Notes: generated by a model not told the origin, from the letters alone. A stretch of DNA of 64,000 nucleotides from an uncultured bacterium (GCA_905214735.1 CAJMNI010000007.1:22783-86782); one strand, 5' to 3'. Shown: positions 1 to 9,196, numbered from the stretch's first letter. Numbers and translations are program-made.

Positions 1-1
1 C

Positions 2-952
2 TCCCTCTATGAGACCCAGAAAGAGGTCGATCCCGACCTGATCGTTCCCCAGCCGGCGAAGGTCTATCTTCAGAAGCGCGGCATGAACCAGGTTGTGTCG
101 GATTACTTCGAGAGCCAGAAGAAGCGCATCCCCTTCTCGAAGGCGATCATCGCCGAGCAGGCTATCGCCAACTTCAAGGTTCGCGGCAACCGCACTCTCT
201 GGGCCGGGCGCAAGGGGAAGATGAAGGTCAACGTGCCTAAGATGGGAATGCAGTATGTCTACTGTACCGAAGGTCTTCGCTGGCAGTTCAAGCGCGAGCT
301 CCAGCATCAGGGAAAATGGACGGTGGAGCGCGTGATCGCCCTGGCCAAGATGTTTTTCACCGGAGAGGATGTCCCCAAGACGGCGCTGCTGCTTGCCGGA
401 AAGAATCTGCTCGAACAGATCCAGTGTATCGATTTCTCGAAGCATCCCGAGATCCAGATCACCACGAAGACGAATCCTCTGGGCTGGAGCGTGACCAACT
501 TCCACACTGTTTTCGGCGACATCGAGATCAAGCGTGAACCGACGCTCGACCGCCTTGGCTGGAGCAATTCCGGCGCGCTCATCGGGGAGAACAGGCTCGT
601 GCATTATGTCTACAGCGCCGAGCACAGTTTCTCCGACCGGGTCGACGGCGAGGAGGCCACCCGCAACGGCATCCTTATCTGGGACGCGTTGGCGCTGAAG
701 GGAAGCTGTCATATCTGGATCGACGGCGAAGGTGAAGGAGGAGTGCAGGATGCGCTGAGCTTCCGAATCTGGGAAGGCGAGACTGCGCCTGAGAATGCAG
801 CCGACGGCGACATCTTCTATCTGATCAACGACTGTCCGGGTATATCGGCGTCGGCACGCGCCGGCCAGATGTGGAAGGCAACGGTCAGCATGGGCGACGA
901 TCTCAGCGAGGTGACCCGCTGGAGCGAATACACGGGAGAAGTAATAGCGTGA
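2..952 (+). CDS. Probable phage major capsid protein, 5' end outside window
   Basis: The frame is open from base 2 and stops at 952, so the start lies upstream of the window; the first internal ATG is at 83. The visible 316 residues have no signal peptide or membrane segment. A central stretch (FGDIEIKREPTLDRLGW, then SGALIGENRLVHYV) resembles the late beta-rich part of HK97-fold capsid proteins of the SU10/DUF5309 type, and the last 60 residues look like a small added beta domain. It is the first of five closely spaced plus-strand genes that end with an amidase, the usual order of late prophage genes. The capsid call is an inference from this pattern and context; another virion structural protein is possible. 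Confidence 0.5.
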   Translation, partial: SLYETQKEVDPDLIVPQPAKVYLQKRGMNQVVSDYFESQKKRIPFSKAIIAEQAIANFKVRGNRTLWAGRKGKMKVNVPKMGMQYVYCTEGLRWQFKRELQHQGKWTVERVIALAKMFFTGEDVPKTALLLAGKNLLEQIQCIDFSKHPEIQITTKTNPLGWSVTNFHTVFGDIEIKREPTLDRLGWSNSGALIGENRLVHYVYSAEHSFSDRVDGEEATRNGILIWDALALKGSCHIWIDGEGEGGVQDALSFRIWEGETAPENAADGDIFYLINDCPGISASARAGQMWKATVSMGDDLSEVTRWSEYTGEVIA

Positions 953-974
953 CAACCATTAAAATCAAATAGAA

Positions 975-1316
975 ATGGATAGCAAAGCAAAGAATATCAG
1001 ACCGAAAACGGTTTCGGCGGGGTGCTCCGGAGGCATCCCGCCGGCTCCGGCCCCGGCGGCGACTCAGGCGAAGCAGCCCAAGGCTGAGGCGTCGCGTTGG
1101 CTTGAGACTCCGGCGAAATTCGGCGTTTACGGAGTGATGGAATGGGTGGCGGTGATTCCGGCAGGGCGCAGCCTGGTGAGGGTCAGCTTCACCGGAGGGA
1201 GCATGTCGGGCTTCGGCCAGACGCCGGCCACCTTCACCACGCGCAACCGCGCCGTGGCGGCGATCATCAGGAAAAGCAACTGGTTTGCCACCGGGAGGAT
1301 CGTGGCCTTGTCGTGA
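975..1316 (+). CDS. Hypothetical prophage protein
   Basis: This 113-residue protein is not recognised. The first 40 residues are rich in Pro, Ala, Gly and Lys and are probably disordered; the rest (from about residue 41) is a compact segment with several short beta-like stretches and basic residues near the end. There is no signal peptide or membrane helix. It lies 22 bases after the capsid-like gene and 24 before the next, so it is probably co-transcribed with the late phage genes. A head decoration or small virion protein would fit, but nothing in the sequence proves it. Confidence 0.5.
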   Translation: MDSKAKNIRPKTVSAGCSGGIPPAPAPAATQAKQPKAEASRWLETPAKFGVYGVMEWVAVIPAGRSLVRVSFTGGSMSGFGQTPATFTTRNRAVAAIIRKSNWFATGRIVALS

Positions 1317-1340
1317 AATGCCTAAACCTGAATTTGAGAG

Positions 1341-1919
1341 ATGAAAATCAGAGTAAAAGAGATCGAGAAGCGTGTGATAGCGCTTCTCGATGAAAACGAG
1401 GCGATACTCGACGAGCGTGTAACCTACGGCGATCCGGAGACGGAACTACGCACGCTGATAGAGATGCTGCTACCTGACGCGGCGCGTATGGTGCTCGCTG
1501 AGCTTCCGGCGTCGCGGCTGAGCGAATGCAGCCGGCTTCCGGTCGCCGGACTGAGACATCTGTCGGGAAGAATGGCCGCGCTCCCGCTTCCGCATGACTT
1601 CCTGCGCTTGCTCTATTTCCGCATGAGCGACTGGGACCGGGGAGTGTCGGAGGCGCTCGTGGCCGGAGGAGAGGCTTATCAGCTCCGGTTTCGGGAAGGG
1701 GGAAGGCGCCGGCGGGGCGCAGTGGCAGTCACCGGAGCGGGAGAGGAGAAGATGCTCGAGATATTCGGCACCGGCAGCGACTCGACCGTGGTTTCGGCCT
1801 GTTATCTTGGAGCGCCTGAAATAGTCGACGGCATGATCGACATCCCCGCCTCCGCCCTTTACGACATAGCCTCGAAAATCGCCTCTATGGTGAAAGAATT
1901 GACAGAACACAACGACTGA
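1341..1919 (+). CDS. Hypothetical prophage protein (possible head-tail adaptor)
   Basis: A 192-residue soluble protein that I do not recognise by motif. It opens with a helical segment (KIRVKEIEKRVIALLDE), is rich in Arg, Leu and Glu, and has a basic GRRRRGAVAV stretch around residue 122. Its place after the capsid-like gene and before the lysis genes is where head-completion or adaptor proteins often sit. It is separated by only four bases from the small membrane protein that follows. The function is inferred from position only. Confidence 0.5.
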   Translation: MKIRVKEIEKRVIALLDENEAILDERVTYGDPETELRTLIEMLLPDAARMVLAELPASRLSECSRLPVAGLRHLSGRMAALPLPHDFLRLLYFRMSDWDRGVSEALVAGGEAYQLRFREGGRRRRGAVAVTGAGEEKMLEIFGTGSDSTVVSACYLGAPEIVDGMIDIPASALYDIASKIASMVKELTEHND

Positions 1920-1923
1920 GAAA

Positions 1924-2112
1924 ATGAAGAAAGTTACATTGCAATTGATTTGCGCCATGGCGCTCGTGGCGTTGGGATGCGGACTGCTCCTTGCAGCGTT
2001 TGTCGTCCCTCCCGAGGGGGAGATCGACAGCTCCGTGCTGGTGGCTTTCGGCGAGATCCTGACCTTCAGCGGAGCCTTGTTTGGCGTCGATTACCGTTAC
2101 AAGGCGAAATGA
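1924..2112 (+). CDS. Small holin-like membrane protein of prophage
   Basis: A 62-residue protein with a basic start (MKKVTLQ), a hydrophobic helix at about residues 7-28, a short acidic linker (PPEGEIDSS), a second hydrophobic helix at about 38-55, and a charged tail ending KAK. Two helices in a tiny protein directly before an endolysin-type amidase is the usual holin arrangement. Similar small proteins with a GEI..SVL..FGEI core are common beside amidases in Bacteroidales prophages. The role as holin is inferred from topology and neighbour. Confidence 0.6.
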   Translation: MKKVTLQLICAMALVALGCGLLLAAFVVPPEGEIDSSVLVAFGEILTFSGALFGVDYRYKAK

Positions 2113-2142
2113 TCAATAGAAACTTACAATTTTATATCGAGA

Positions 2143-2544
2143 ATGAGAAAGATAGATGAAATCATAATACACTGCAGTGCCACTCCCGAGGGCCGCGACC
2201 ACAGCGTGGCCGATATCACGGCGTGGCACCGCGCGCGAGGCTTCCGCACGATAGGTTATCATTACCTGGTGCATATCGACGGGAGAGTGGAGCGGGGAAG
2301 GCCCGAGAGTGAAATCGGGGCTCATTGCCTGGGCCACAATGCCCGTTCGATCGGAGTTTGCTATGTGGGCGGTCTGGCCTCCGATTGCAAGACGCCCAGA
2401 GACACGCGCACGCCGGAGCAGCGGCGCATGCTTCGCGAGCTTGTAAAAGGATTGCAGAGGAAATATCGCGGGGCGAAAGTTTACGGCCATCGCGATTTCG
2501 CAGCCAAGGCGTGTCCATGTTTCGACGTCGCCACCGAACTATGA
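2143..2544 (+). CDS. N-acetylmuramoyl-L-alanine amidase (prophage endolysin, Amidase_2/T7 lysozyme type)
   Basis: Cleaves the amide bond between N-acetylmuramic acid and the stem peptide of peptidoglycan to lyse the host. The 133-residue single domain carries the T7-lysozyme active-site set: zinc ligands His10 (IIIHCSATP), His116 (GHRDF) and Cys124 (KACPCFD), plus Tyr39 and Lys122 at the positions of the T7 catalytic Tyr and Lys, with the same 6- and 8-residue spacing from the second histidine. There is no signal peptide, consistent with holin-dependent release by the preceding gene. It is slightly short at the C-terminus but complete for the fold. It marks the right end of the prophage segment; the next gene is chromosomal and convergent. 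Confidence 0.9.
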   Translation: MRKIDEIIIHCSATPEGRDHSVADITAWHRARGFRTIGYHYLVHIDGRVERGRPESEIGAHCLGHNARSIGVCYVGGLASDCKTPRDTRTPEQRRMLRELVKGLQRKYRGAKVYGHRDFAAKACPCFDVATEL

Positions 2545-2615
2545 CTCGAACTATGCCCCGGACTATTACCCGGGAGAATGCCCCGGTTATTGCCGGCAGC
2601 TGTCAGGCTCTTCCG

Positions 2616-5600
2616 CTATTGCGGGGGAGCCATTGCTTTTCTAAGGCGCGGGGGAAGAGCCTTCCTGTATTCGTTCCATTGGCGGATCCGGAGCGAGTCG
2701 ACGAGCAGGAGCTCGGCGGCGCGTTTCCGGAGTCGCGTTGCTTCGGCGGCATCCATTCCCCGGTTTCTCATTGAATCGGCCACCATGACCATGGTCTTGC
2801 TCATCTGCTTGCGCACCGAGAAGACCGAGTCGTCGGAAAGATATGCGCCGTAGGAGAGGGGATGCTCTCCGAGAGGCTTGTCGGCCATGAGGATAGCCTT
2901 CCGGGCTTCGGCGATATGTCCGTGGCCGGTAAGGATTATCGCAGCCCTGACAAGCGCGAGCCTCTGGTGGGCCACCTGATGGGCCGGCGTCTCGTCCATA
3001 TAGGGGTTGGTGCCGGGCGGGTTGGGGGTGGTCATCACCTTCAGCGATGAAATGAGCAGCGAGTCGAAATGCTCCGGGGCGCGGCCGTCGACGGTGATGC
3101 CGAACATCCAGGGATGGACGTTGCTCCCCGAGATGCCGAGATGATGGCCCGAAGGCATGCCTCTCAGCCAATAGAAAGGCCGGGGACGGGGAGAGAGGGC
3201 GTTGGCGGTCATGAAGTTGAGAATCATGAGCTTGCGGAATTCCAGCGTGGTTCCCTGACCCGATCTCGTAAGATTGCGGAGCGGTATGCATTCCGAAGCT
3301 TCTCCGGGGATGGGGAGCCTGACCGCGTTCCAGGGGAGAATGGAGTCGGGATTGGCCTCGATAAACCGCAGCAGGGCCGGGGCGTCGACGGTATCCCGTC
3401 TTTTCGGGTCGAAAACGACGTTGCCGAAACGTTTTTTCCAGATGTCATCCCCTTTCAGCAGCGAGGCGAGGGGGCGCGACGCCCTCCATTCTCGCAGCAT
3501 AGAGGCGGCATATTTCGGCATTGTGAGATAGGAGAGGTTGATCACCCTGACATCCTGACGGATACCCTCCACTTCCACGGCATACCAGAGGGGGAAAGTG
3601 AAATTGTCGCCGTCGACGAAAATCACGGCCTGCTCCTCCACGGAGCGGAGAGTGTTTGCGCTCACTTCGCGGGCCACGGTGCGATCCGAGCGGTCGTGGT
3701 CGTCATAGTTTTCGGCAAGCATCCAGGCCGCCACTCCGAGCGGAAGGATATAATCGAGCGGCGAGCGGAAGAGGCGGGCGAGGGCGAGGGCGCCGAAACC
3801 TACCCAGACAGAGAATGCGAAATAAGATCCGAGGAAAGAATAGTCGCGTTCGCGCGGTTCGCAAGGCGACTGGTTGAGATAGACCACGATCGCGATTCCA
3901 GAAAGGATGAAGAGCACGAAAGTGATCGCATCGGTCTGCTGACCGCGTCGGCGGGCGCCGGCGAGCCAGACTGCGCCGAAGATTCCGAGGATGAGCGGGA
4001 GCATGAAATATCTGTTGCGGCCGGGATTGTCGCGGCCTGCGTCGGCGGGCATAAGCTCGTCGGGGCCGAGCATCGCCTCGTCGAAGGGGGCGATACCGGT
4101 GATGAAATTGCCGTTCTGCACCTCTCCCTGGGCCGGGATGTCGTTCTGCCGGCCCGAGAAATTCCAGAGCAGATAGCGCATATACAAATATCCGATCTGA
4201 TAGCTTGCGAGCCACTGGGCATGCTGCAGATAGGTCGGGTGGTAGGAATGGGGATCTCCGCGCCGGCCCGAAGCGTCGGCTCGCGCCACGGGATTTCCGG
4301 CCGAGTCGATGGCTTCCGTGATTTTCACGCGCGTCATGGTGGTGGTGTCCATCCCGAGCCAGTTGCCGTAGATCTTCAGGTCGAGCGGAGTCTTCGACGT
4401 GATGCGCGGGAACCACATGTTGAGTTCCGGGGTCTCCATATAGAGATGGATGTTGCCGACCGAATCGTAAACGCCGGTGACGGGGTTGAGGGAGTATTCG
4501 GTGTGGGCGTTGGTCCACTGATAACGCTTATAGCAGAACTTTCCGGTTTTCGGATCGCGCTCCTCCACAAACATCGGGCGCGAGAAGGGGGTGTTGCCGT
4601 AAAGGAGCGGTGCGGCGCCATATTGTTCGCGGGCCTGATAGGCGGCGAACGAGAAGGGGTTGTCGGGGAACTGCGCGTTGGCCGGAGCCGTGACATGGCC
4701 TCGGAAGGGGATGAGCGCGTAGGAGGCGTATCCGATGAGGAGCATGGTCAGCATCCACATCGAGAGATTGAGGCGCCGGGCCGAGAAATTCTCCGAGCGG
4801 ACCATCAGCAGGGAGGCGAGGATGGCGATAGCGGCGCCGACCATGAAATGCCTGCTGAAAATGAATATTCCGGAGAGATAGATCGCGGGGAAAATCGCGA
4901 GCGCCATCAGGCCGCGGTTGTTGCTTTTGGCGGTGACGACGAGGGCGAGAATCAGCGAAGCTCCGAGAAGGAGGACATAGACGGCGACGCCGCTGAGGGG
5001 TGTCCAGCCGAGGGAGTTGACGGCGAAGAGCTCGAACTGCGAGGCGAGGGCGATTGTCGAGGGCATCATGCCGACGAGCACGCATCCGACGGCGGCGAGC
5101 GAAAGGAAGAAGATGAGGATGAAGGAGGAGGGTTTTCTGAGACGACGCTTGATTCCCCAGATCATCGCGAGGGCCGGGATGCAGAGGAGATTGAGCTGGT
5201 GGATTCCGATGCTGAGTCCGAAGAGATAGGCGATAAGGATAAGATATCGCCAGGCTTTGCCCCGGTCGGGGATTGCGGCCCATTTCACCATGAGCCAGAC
5301 GCAGACGGCGGTCATGAAGATCGACATTGCGTAGACCTCGGCCTCGACGGCGGAGAACCATACGGAATCTCCCCAGCCGAAGATGAGCGAACCGCACAAG
5401 GCGGCTCCGGCGGCGTAAACGGCTCTGTTTGCGTGCCGGTTGCGGCGGGGTTTCGGGCGGCGGAGCCTCGTGGTGACGAAATAGGCGGCGGCAAAAATGA
5501 TGCGGCAGAGGAAAAAGCCGGCGAAAGCGGTGAAAATGCCGCTGGAGAGGTTGACGGCAAGGGCCACGTGTTCAGGCCCCGGGGCAAACATCGTGACGAT

Positions 5601-5810
5601 GCGCTCCGCGAGCATCCAGGTGGGGTTGCCGGGGGGATGGCCGGTTTCGAGCAGATAGGCTCCGGCCACATATTCGGGGCAATCCCAATAGCTCACCGTC
5701 GGGGGGACGGTGAGCCAGTAGGTGGCCAGAAGCAGGAAAAACACGATCCATGCCGTCGCGAGGTCAATGCGGCGCACATATCGGCGGGTCCTGCTGATGC
5801 GGTCAGTCAT
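2616..5810 (-). CDS. DUF2723 polytopic membrane protein (TMEM260-like, putative O-mannosyltransferase family)
   Basis: A 1064-residue membrane protein. The N-terminal half has about a dozen hydrophobic helices; the family signature is early: a first helix at about residues 17-32, then VSYWDCPEYVAGAY and a GHPPGNP motif near residue 58, as in DUF2723 and eukaryotic TMEM260, which has protein O-mannosyltransferase activity. The C-terminal part is largely soluble with helical repeats. In Bacteroidetes these proteins are thought to glycosylate exported proteins; here it lies downstream of GDP-fucose synthase and a glycosyltransferase on the same strand (gaps of 43 and 25 bases), which supports a surface-glycan role. 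Substrate is unknown. A long opposite-strand open frame is a shadow of this gene. Confidence 0.85.
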   Translation of the reverse strand: MTDRISRTRRYVRRIDLATAWIVFFLLLATYWLTVPPTVSYWDCPEYVAGAYLLETGHPPGNPTWMLAERIVTMFAPGPEHVALAVNLSSGIFTAFAGFFLCRIIFAAAYFVTTRLRRPKPRRNRHANRAVYAAGAALCGSLIFGWGDSVWFSAVEAEVYAMSIFMTAVCVWLMVKWAAIPDRGKAWRYLILIAYLFGLSIGIHQLNLLCIPALAMIWGIKRRLRKPSSFILIFFLSLAAVGCVLVGMMPSTIALASQFELFAVNSLGWTPLSGVAVYVLLLGASLILALVVTAKSNNRGLMALAIFPAIYLSGIFIFSRHFMVGAAIAILASLLMVRSENFSARRLNLSMWMLTMLLIGYASYALIPFRGHVTAPANAQFPDNPFSFAAYQAREQYGAAPLLYGNTPFSRPMFVEERDPKTGKFCYKRYQWTNAHTEYSLNPVTGVYDSVGNIHLYMETPELNMWFPRITSKTPLDLKIYGNWLGMDTTTMTRVKITEAIDSAGNPVARADASGRRGDPHSYHPTYLQHAQWLASYQIGYLYMRYLLWNFSGRQNDIPAQGEVQNGNFITGIAPFDEAMLGPDELMPADAGRDNPGRNRYFMLPLILGIFGAVWLAGARRRGQQTDAITFVLFILSGIAIVVYLNQSPCEPRERDYSFLGSYFAFSVWVGFGALALARLFRSPLDYILPLGVAAWMLAENYDDHDRSDRTVAREVSANTLRSVEEQAVIFVDGDNFTFPLWYAVEVEGIRQDVRVINLSYLTMPKYAASMLREWRASRPLASLLKGDDIWKKRFGNVVFDPKRRDTVDAPALLRFIEANPDSILPWNAVRLPIPGEASECIPLRNLTRSGQGTTLEFRKLMILNFMTANALSPRPRPFYWLRGMPSGHHLGISGSNVHPWMFGITVDGRAPEHFDSLLISSLKVMTTPNPPGTNPYMDETPAHQVAHQRLALVRAAIILTGHGHIAEARKAILMADKPLGEHPLSYGAYLSDDSVFSVRKQMSKTMVMVADSMRNRGMDAAEATRLRKRAAELLLVDSLRIRQWNEYRKALPPRLRKAMAPPQ

Positions 5811-5853
5811 TCGAAACCGGGAATTAATGGGATGAAATCGGCGCGGACGGAGA

Positions 5854-6795
5854 TCAGCGCTCGGCTCTCATCGGATTGTTGAGGAAATCTTCGTAGGCGA
5901 GGCGGATGCCGTCGGGCAGCTCAGTGGAGTAGGTCCAGCCCAGAGCCGTGGCTTTCGACACGTCGAGGAGCTTGCGGGGAGTGCCGTTGGGCATGTCGGT
6001 GTTCCAGAGGATGCGACCCTTGTAGCCGACGACATCGGCCACGATCTCGGTGAGCTCCTTGATAGTCACCTCTTTTCCTGTTCCGGCGTTGACGGTCTCA
6101 TTGCCCGAATAGTTGTTCATCAGGAAGACGCAGAGGTCGGCGAGGTCGTCGACATAGAGGAATTCGCGGAGCGGCGAGCCGTCGCCCCAGCAAGTCACCT
6201 CCTCGGCGCCCGACTCCTTGGCTTCATGGAAACGGCGGATGAGGGCCGGAAGCACATGGGAATGGGTAGGGTGGTAGTTGTCGTTGGGACCGTAGAGATT
6301 CGTCGGCATCACGGAGATATAGTCCGTGCCATACTGGCGGTTGAGATACTCGCAATATTTCAGGCCGGAGATTTTGGCGAGGGCGTATGCCTCGTTGGTC
6401 TTCTCGAGGGCCGAGGTGAGCAGGCAGCTTTCGGGCATCGGCTGCGGGGCGAGGCGGGGATAGATGCAGCTCGAGCCGAGGAACTCGAGTTTGCGGCAGC
6501 CATTGTGCCAGGCGGCGTTGATCACGTTCATCTCCAGCATCATGTTCTGATAGAGGAAGTCGGCCGGAGCCTTGTCGTTGGCCTCGATTCCACCCACCTT
6601 TGCGGCGGCGAGGAAAACATATTCCGGTTTCTCCTCGGCGAAAAATTTCTCCACCTCGTCCTGGCGGGTGAGGTCGAGCTCATGGTGGGTGCGGGTGATG
6701 ATGTTGTCATAACCGAGCTCGCGGAGCCGGCGAACGATAGCCGAACCGACCATTCCGCGGTGTCCGGCCACATATATTTTCGAATTCTTTTCCAT
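5854..6795 (-). CDS. fcl: GDP-L-fucose synthase
   Basis: Converts GDP-4-keto-6-deoxy-D-mannose to GDP-L-fucose with NADPH, in the cytoplasm. The 313-residue protein is a short-chain dehydrogenase of the GMER type: nucleotide-binding GHRGMVG at residues 11-17, active-site Ser108 in LGSSCIYP, and the Tyr137-x3-Lys141 pair (YALAK). The motif NLYGPNDNY and a C-terminal substrate region are also typical, and the length equals the family's usual one. The partner GDP-mannose dehydratase is not in the window. The neighbouring GT4 enzyme 25 bases upstream could use GDP-fucose, but that link is inferred from position. Confidence 0.95.
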   Translation of the reverse strand: MEKNSKIYVAGHRGMVGSAIVRRLRELGYDNIITRTHHELDLTRQDEVEKFFAEEKPEYVFLAAAKVGGIEANDKAPADFLYQNMMLEMNVINAAWHNGCRKLEFLGSSCIYPRLAPQPMPESCLLTSALEKTNEAYALAKISGLKYCEYLNRQYGTDYISVMPTNLYGPNDNYHPTHSHVLPALIRRFHEAKESGAEEVTCWGDGSPLREFLYVDDLADLCVFLMNNYSGNETVNAGTGKEVTIKELTEIVADVVGYKGRILWNTDMPNGTPRKLLDVSKATALGWTYSTELPDGIRLAYEDFLNNPMRAER

Positions 6796-6820
6796 TTTGA
6801 AAGATTCTATATTTTGACGA

Positions 6821-7915
6821 TTACACGTAAAGTTTTTCGAGTTCTCTTATAAAAACGGGCCAGCTGAGCCTTGCGGTATATGCCTCGTAGGCATTCTTGC
6901 CGATTTCGGCCCTGAGGTCGGGATTCCCGATAAGTTTTCTCATGGCGTCGGCCATCTTTTCGGGGTCGGCGGCAGGGACGAAAATGGCGGTCTTGTCATC
7001 TTCGAGATATTCCGGCTGTGCGCCGCCGGTGGTGCAGATCTGCGGGCGCCCGCAGGCCATGGTGTGGAGATTTGGCATTCCGAAGCCCTCTTTTTTGATA
7101 GAGGGATGGATTGCGAAGTGCGACTCGTAGATGAGCCTGGAGTCCATATCGGGGGCGATTTTCCAGTCGATAAGGTCCATCACGCCGAGTTTCATGGCCC
7201 GGCGTCGGAGAGTATCGAGATAATCGGGATTTCCGGGGCCGGCGATGCGGAGCCTCATCTTTATGCCTTTCAGGAAAGAGAGGGCGTCGATCACGGTCTC
7301 GATCCCTTTACCGCTGACCACGGGGCCATGGCAGATGGCAATTACAGGGCCCTTTTCCGGGGCTGGCGGGGGAGAGGGGAAATCGCGGTTGATCGAGTTG
7401 GGGATGAAATGCACCCTGCGTTCGGGGATGGGGCAGCGACCGGTTCCCTCCCATGTGGAGAAAAACTCGCGGTGGGCGGCGTGCGATACGAAGATATGGG
7501 CGTCGATCTTGTTGTAGATCAGCCGGAGGAGCCGGGAGTCGTGGGCCGGTTCGACGGTATGCTGGGTGCAGATGATCGTGAGGTCGTGGCGCTTGGCTAT
7601 TCGTTTGGCCACAAGGGCAGTGAAGGCATCGCGGTAACGGTGCACGTGGATCACGCCTTCCCTATCGGGGATTTCGCGGAAGAGGCGGGCGAGGCGGAGG
7701 GCCGAAGTCGGGTCGATCAGGCCGCGTAGCGGGGCGTGGCGCAGCGTGATGCCTTCGCGTCGGAAACGCTCGTCGACCACGCGGGCGTCGCGGGTGACGG
7801 CGGTCACATGCCAGCCATTGTTGAGGAAATGGCGGCAGATGTCGCAGGCATATCGCTGGAGGCTCCCCCAGCGATTTGATGGAACGAGATGAATGAGATG
7901 GCGCCTTTGAGCCAT
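6821..7915 (-). CDS. Glycosyltransferase family 4 (GT-B fold)
   Basis: A 364-residue soluble retaining glycosyltransferase. The start (RHLIHLVPSNRWGSLQRYA) forms the first strand and glycine-containing loop of the N-terminal Rossmann domain. The C-terminal domain has the sugar-nucleotide motif EGFGMPNLHTMACGRP, an EX7E-type site close to residues 275-290, and the region PVVSGKGIETVIDAL typical of Glycos_transf_1. It likely transfers a sugar in cell-surface polysaccharide or glycoprotein synthesis. It sits directly before fcl on the same strand, which hints at fucose transfer, but the sequence does not fix donor or acceptor. Confidence 0.88.
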   Translation of the reverse strand: MAQRRHLIHLVPSNRWGSLQRYACDICRHFLNNGWHVTAVTRDARVVDERFRREGITLRHAPLRGLIDPTSALRLARLFREIPDREGVIHVHRYRDAFTALVAKRIAKRHDLTIICTQHTVEPAHDSRLLRLIYNKIDAHIFVSHAAHREFFSTWEGTGRCPIPERRVHFIPNSINRDFPSPPPAPEKGPVIAICHGPVVSGKGIETVIDALSFLKGIKMRLRIAGPGNPDYLDTLRRRAMKLGVMDLIDWKIAPDMDSRLIYESHFAIHPSIKKEGFGMPNLHTMACGRPQICTTGGAQPEYLEDDKTAIFVPAADPEKMADAMRKLIGNPDLRAEIGKNAYEAYTARLSWPVFIRELEKLYV

Positions 7916-7973
7916 TGAAGAAAATGGGCGTCCGCGCCTCGCGAAGGGGCGGGAAATCCGGATGAATCGTTAA

Positions 7974-9128
7974 TTAGTTCGTACTGGAGATCATCACGCG
8001 GATGTCGATGCTCGGCATTCCGGTGTAAGATCCGATGAGTTTGTCGGTGAGCTTGCCGTCGAAGGTGACGATGCCGTTCTGCACTCCGGGGTTGGTGATC
8101 ACCATTCCGCGGAAGTTCTCCTTGATAGCCATCTCGTTGAAGAAATATACGAGCACGTTGGAGAGGGCCATTGTCACCGTGCGGGGCACTGATATCGAGG
8201 GGTGGCTCTCGTTAAGGTCGATCACATAGACCGAATCCTTGAGCGACGACGAGAGGGATTTCGGGAATTCGAAGGGGCGGGTTGTGGGGCAGGTTATGAT
8301 CACGTCGGCGCTCTTGACGCGGTTGGTGAGCACGCGGGGATGGATCGCCACGAGCTCCACTCTCGGGTCGCAGCTCTGGCGGGCGATCTGGATGGAGCTG
8401 ACGTCGTTGTCCATGAGCACCACCTTTGCGCCGGCGGCCGCAGCCGCGTTGGCCGCAGCGATCGCCTCCATTCCGTTGCCGATGATTATCACCTCGCAGG
8501 GGTTGAGTCCGGCCACTCCGGCGAGGAGCACACCTTTTCCTCCTCCGAGATAGGAGAGGGACTCCTGGGCATACATTATGGCTCCGCGGCCGTCGATTTC
8601 GGCCACGATGTCGGCGAAGATCGTGATGTCCTGGCTGGAATACATATTGTCGAGGCAGCCGCAGGTGATCTTCTTCGAGAGGAGGGCCTGGATGGTCTGC
8701 TTGTCGAAGAGGGTGCGCTCCATCATGCAGAGGAGGGTGGCTCCCGAGGTCATCTTCTCCACGTCCTTCTGGCGCAGGGGAGTGTAGGAGAGCACGGTGT
8801 TGCATTTCAGGGCTTCCTCGCGGCTGACGATCTTGACACCATATTCGGCATAAGTCTCGTCGGAGAAACTGATGTCGACTCCGGCTCCCTCTTCCATCGA
8901 GATTTTGATGCCGGCGGAAGTAAGCATGCCGCATGTTTCGGGAGTGAGCAGCATTCTGGTTTCGTCGGTGTCGGCGTAGTTGCCGACAATTCCTATATGT
9001 ATGCCGGGGGCTTGCTTTTCAATGATGCCGAAAGCGGGCTGAGTCCGCAGGTCGGGAGTTTCGACGGCTGCCGTCGGGCCGGAAGTTGTTCCGTTGTCGG
9101 CAGAGGCCGGATTCTTATGTGATGTCAT
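7974..9128 (-). CDS. Alanine dehydrogenase/PNT-family protein with altered active site
   Basis: The 384-residue protein has the two-domain AlaDH/transhydrogenase alpha-subunit fold: N-terminal domain with RMLLTPE (Arg58 at the position of the AlaDH substrate arginine) and a Rossmann domain with IIGNGMEAIAAANAA (about 215-229) for NAD(H). The first 40 residues are an extra disordered-looking leader. The stretch aligned to the AlaDH catalytic Lys (usually VKVKEP) reads LSYTPL, and the one aligned to the catalytic His (usually TYLHLA) reads LLCMME. It therefore probably does not deaminate alanine in the classic way. It is preceded by its own promoter-like sequence and followed at 58 bases by the glycosyltransferase. 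Function uncertain. Confidence 0.75.
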   Translation of the reverse strand: MTSHKNPASADNGTTSGPTAAVETPDLRTQPAFGIIEKQAPGIHIGIVGNYADTDETRMLLTPETCGMLTSAGIKISMEEGAGVDISFSDETYAEYGVKIVSREEALKCNTVLSYTPLRQKDVEKMTSGATLLCMMERTLFDKQTIQALLSKKITCGCLDNMYSSQDITIFADIVAEIDGRGAIMYAQESLSYLGGGKGVLLAGVAGLNPCEVIIIGNGMEAIAAANAAAAAGAKVVLMDNDVSSIQIARQSCDPRVELVAIHPRVLTNRVKSADVIITCPTTRPFEFPKSLSSSLKDSVYVIDLNESHPSISVPRTVTMALSNVLVYFFNEMAIKENFRGMVITNPGVQNGIVTFDGKLTDKLIGSYTGMPSIDIRVMISSTN

Positions 9129-9196
9129 AGTTTAGAAGATGGTTAGTGGGTTTTCGGCGTCTGTCTGAGAAGCGCCGCAAACACCGGTATATAAAG

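Noticed and set aside
3069..5882. A 937-residue plus-strand open frame opposite the DUF2723 gene
   Set aside because: It overlaps the coding strand fully, has no recognisable motif, and is rich in Glu/Gly/Arg as antisense of GC-rich coding sequence is. The minus-strand DUF2723 protein has family features.
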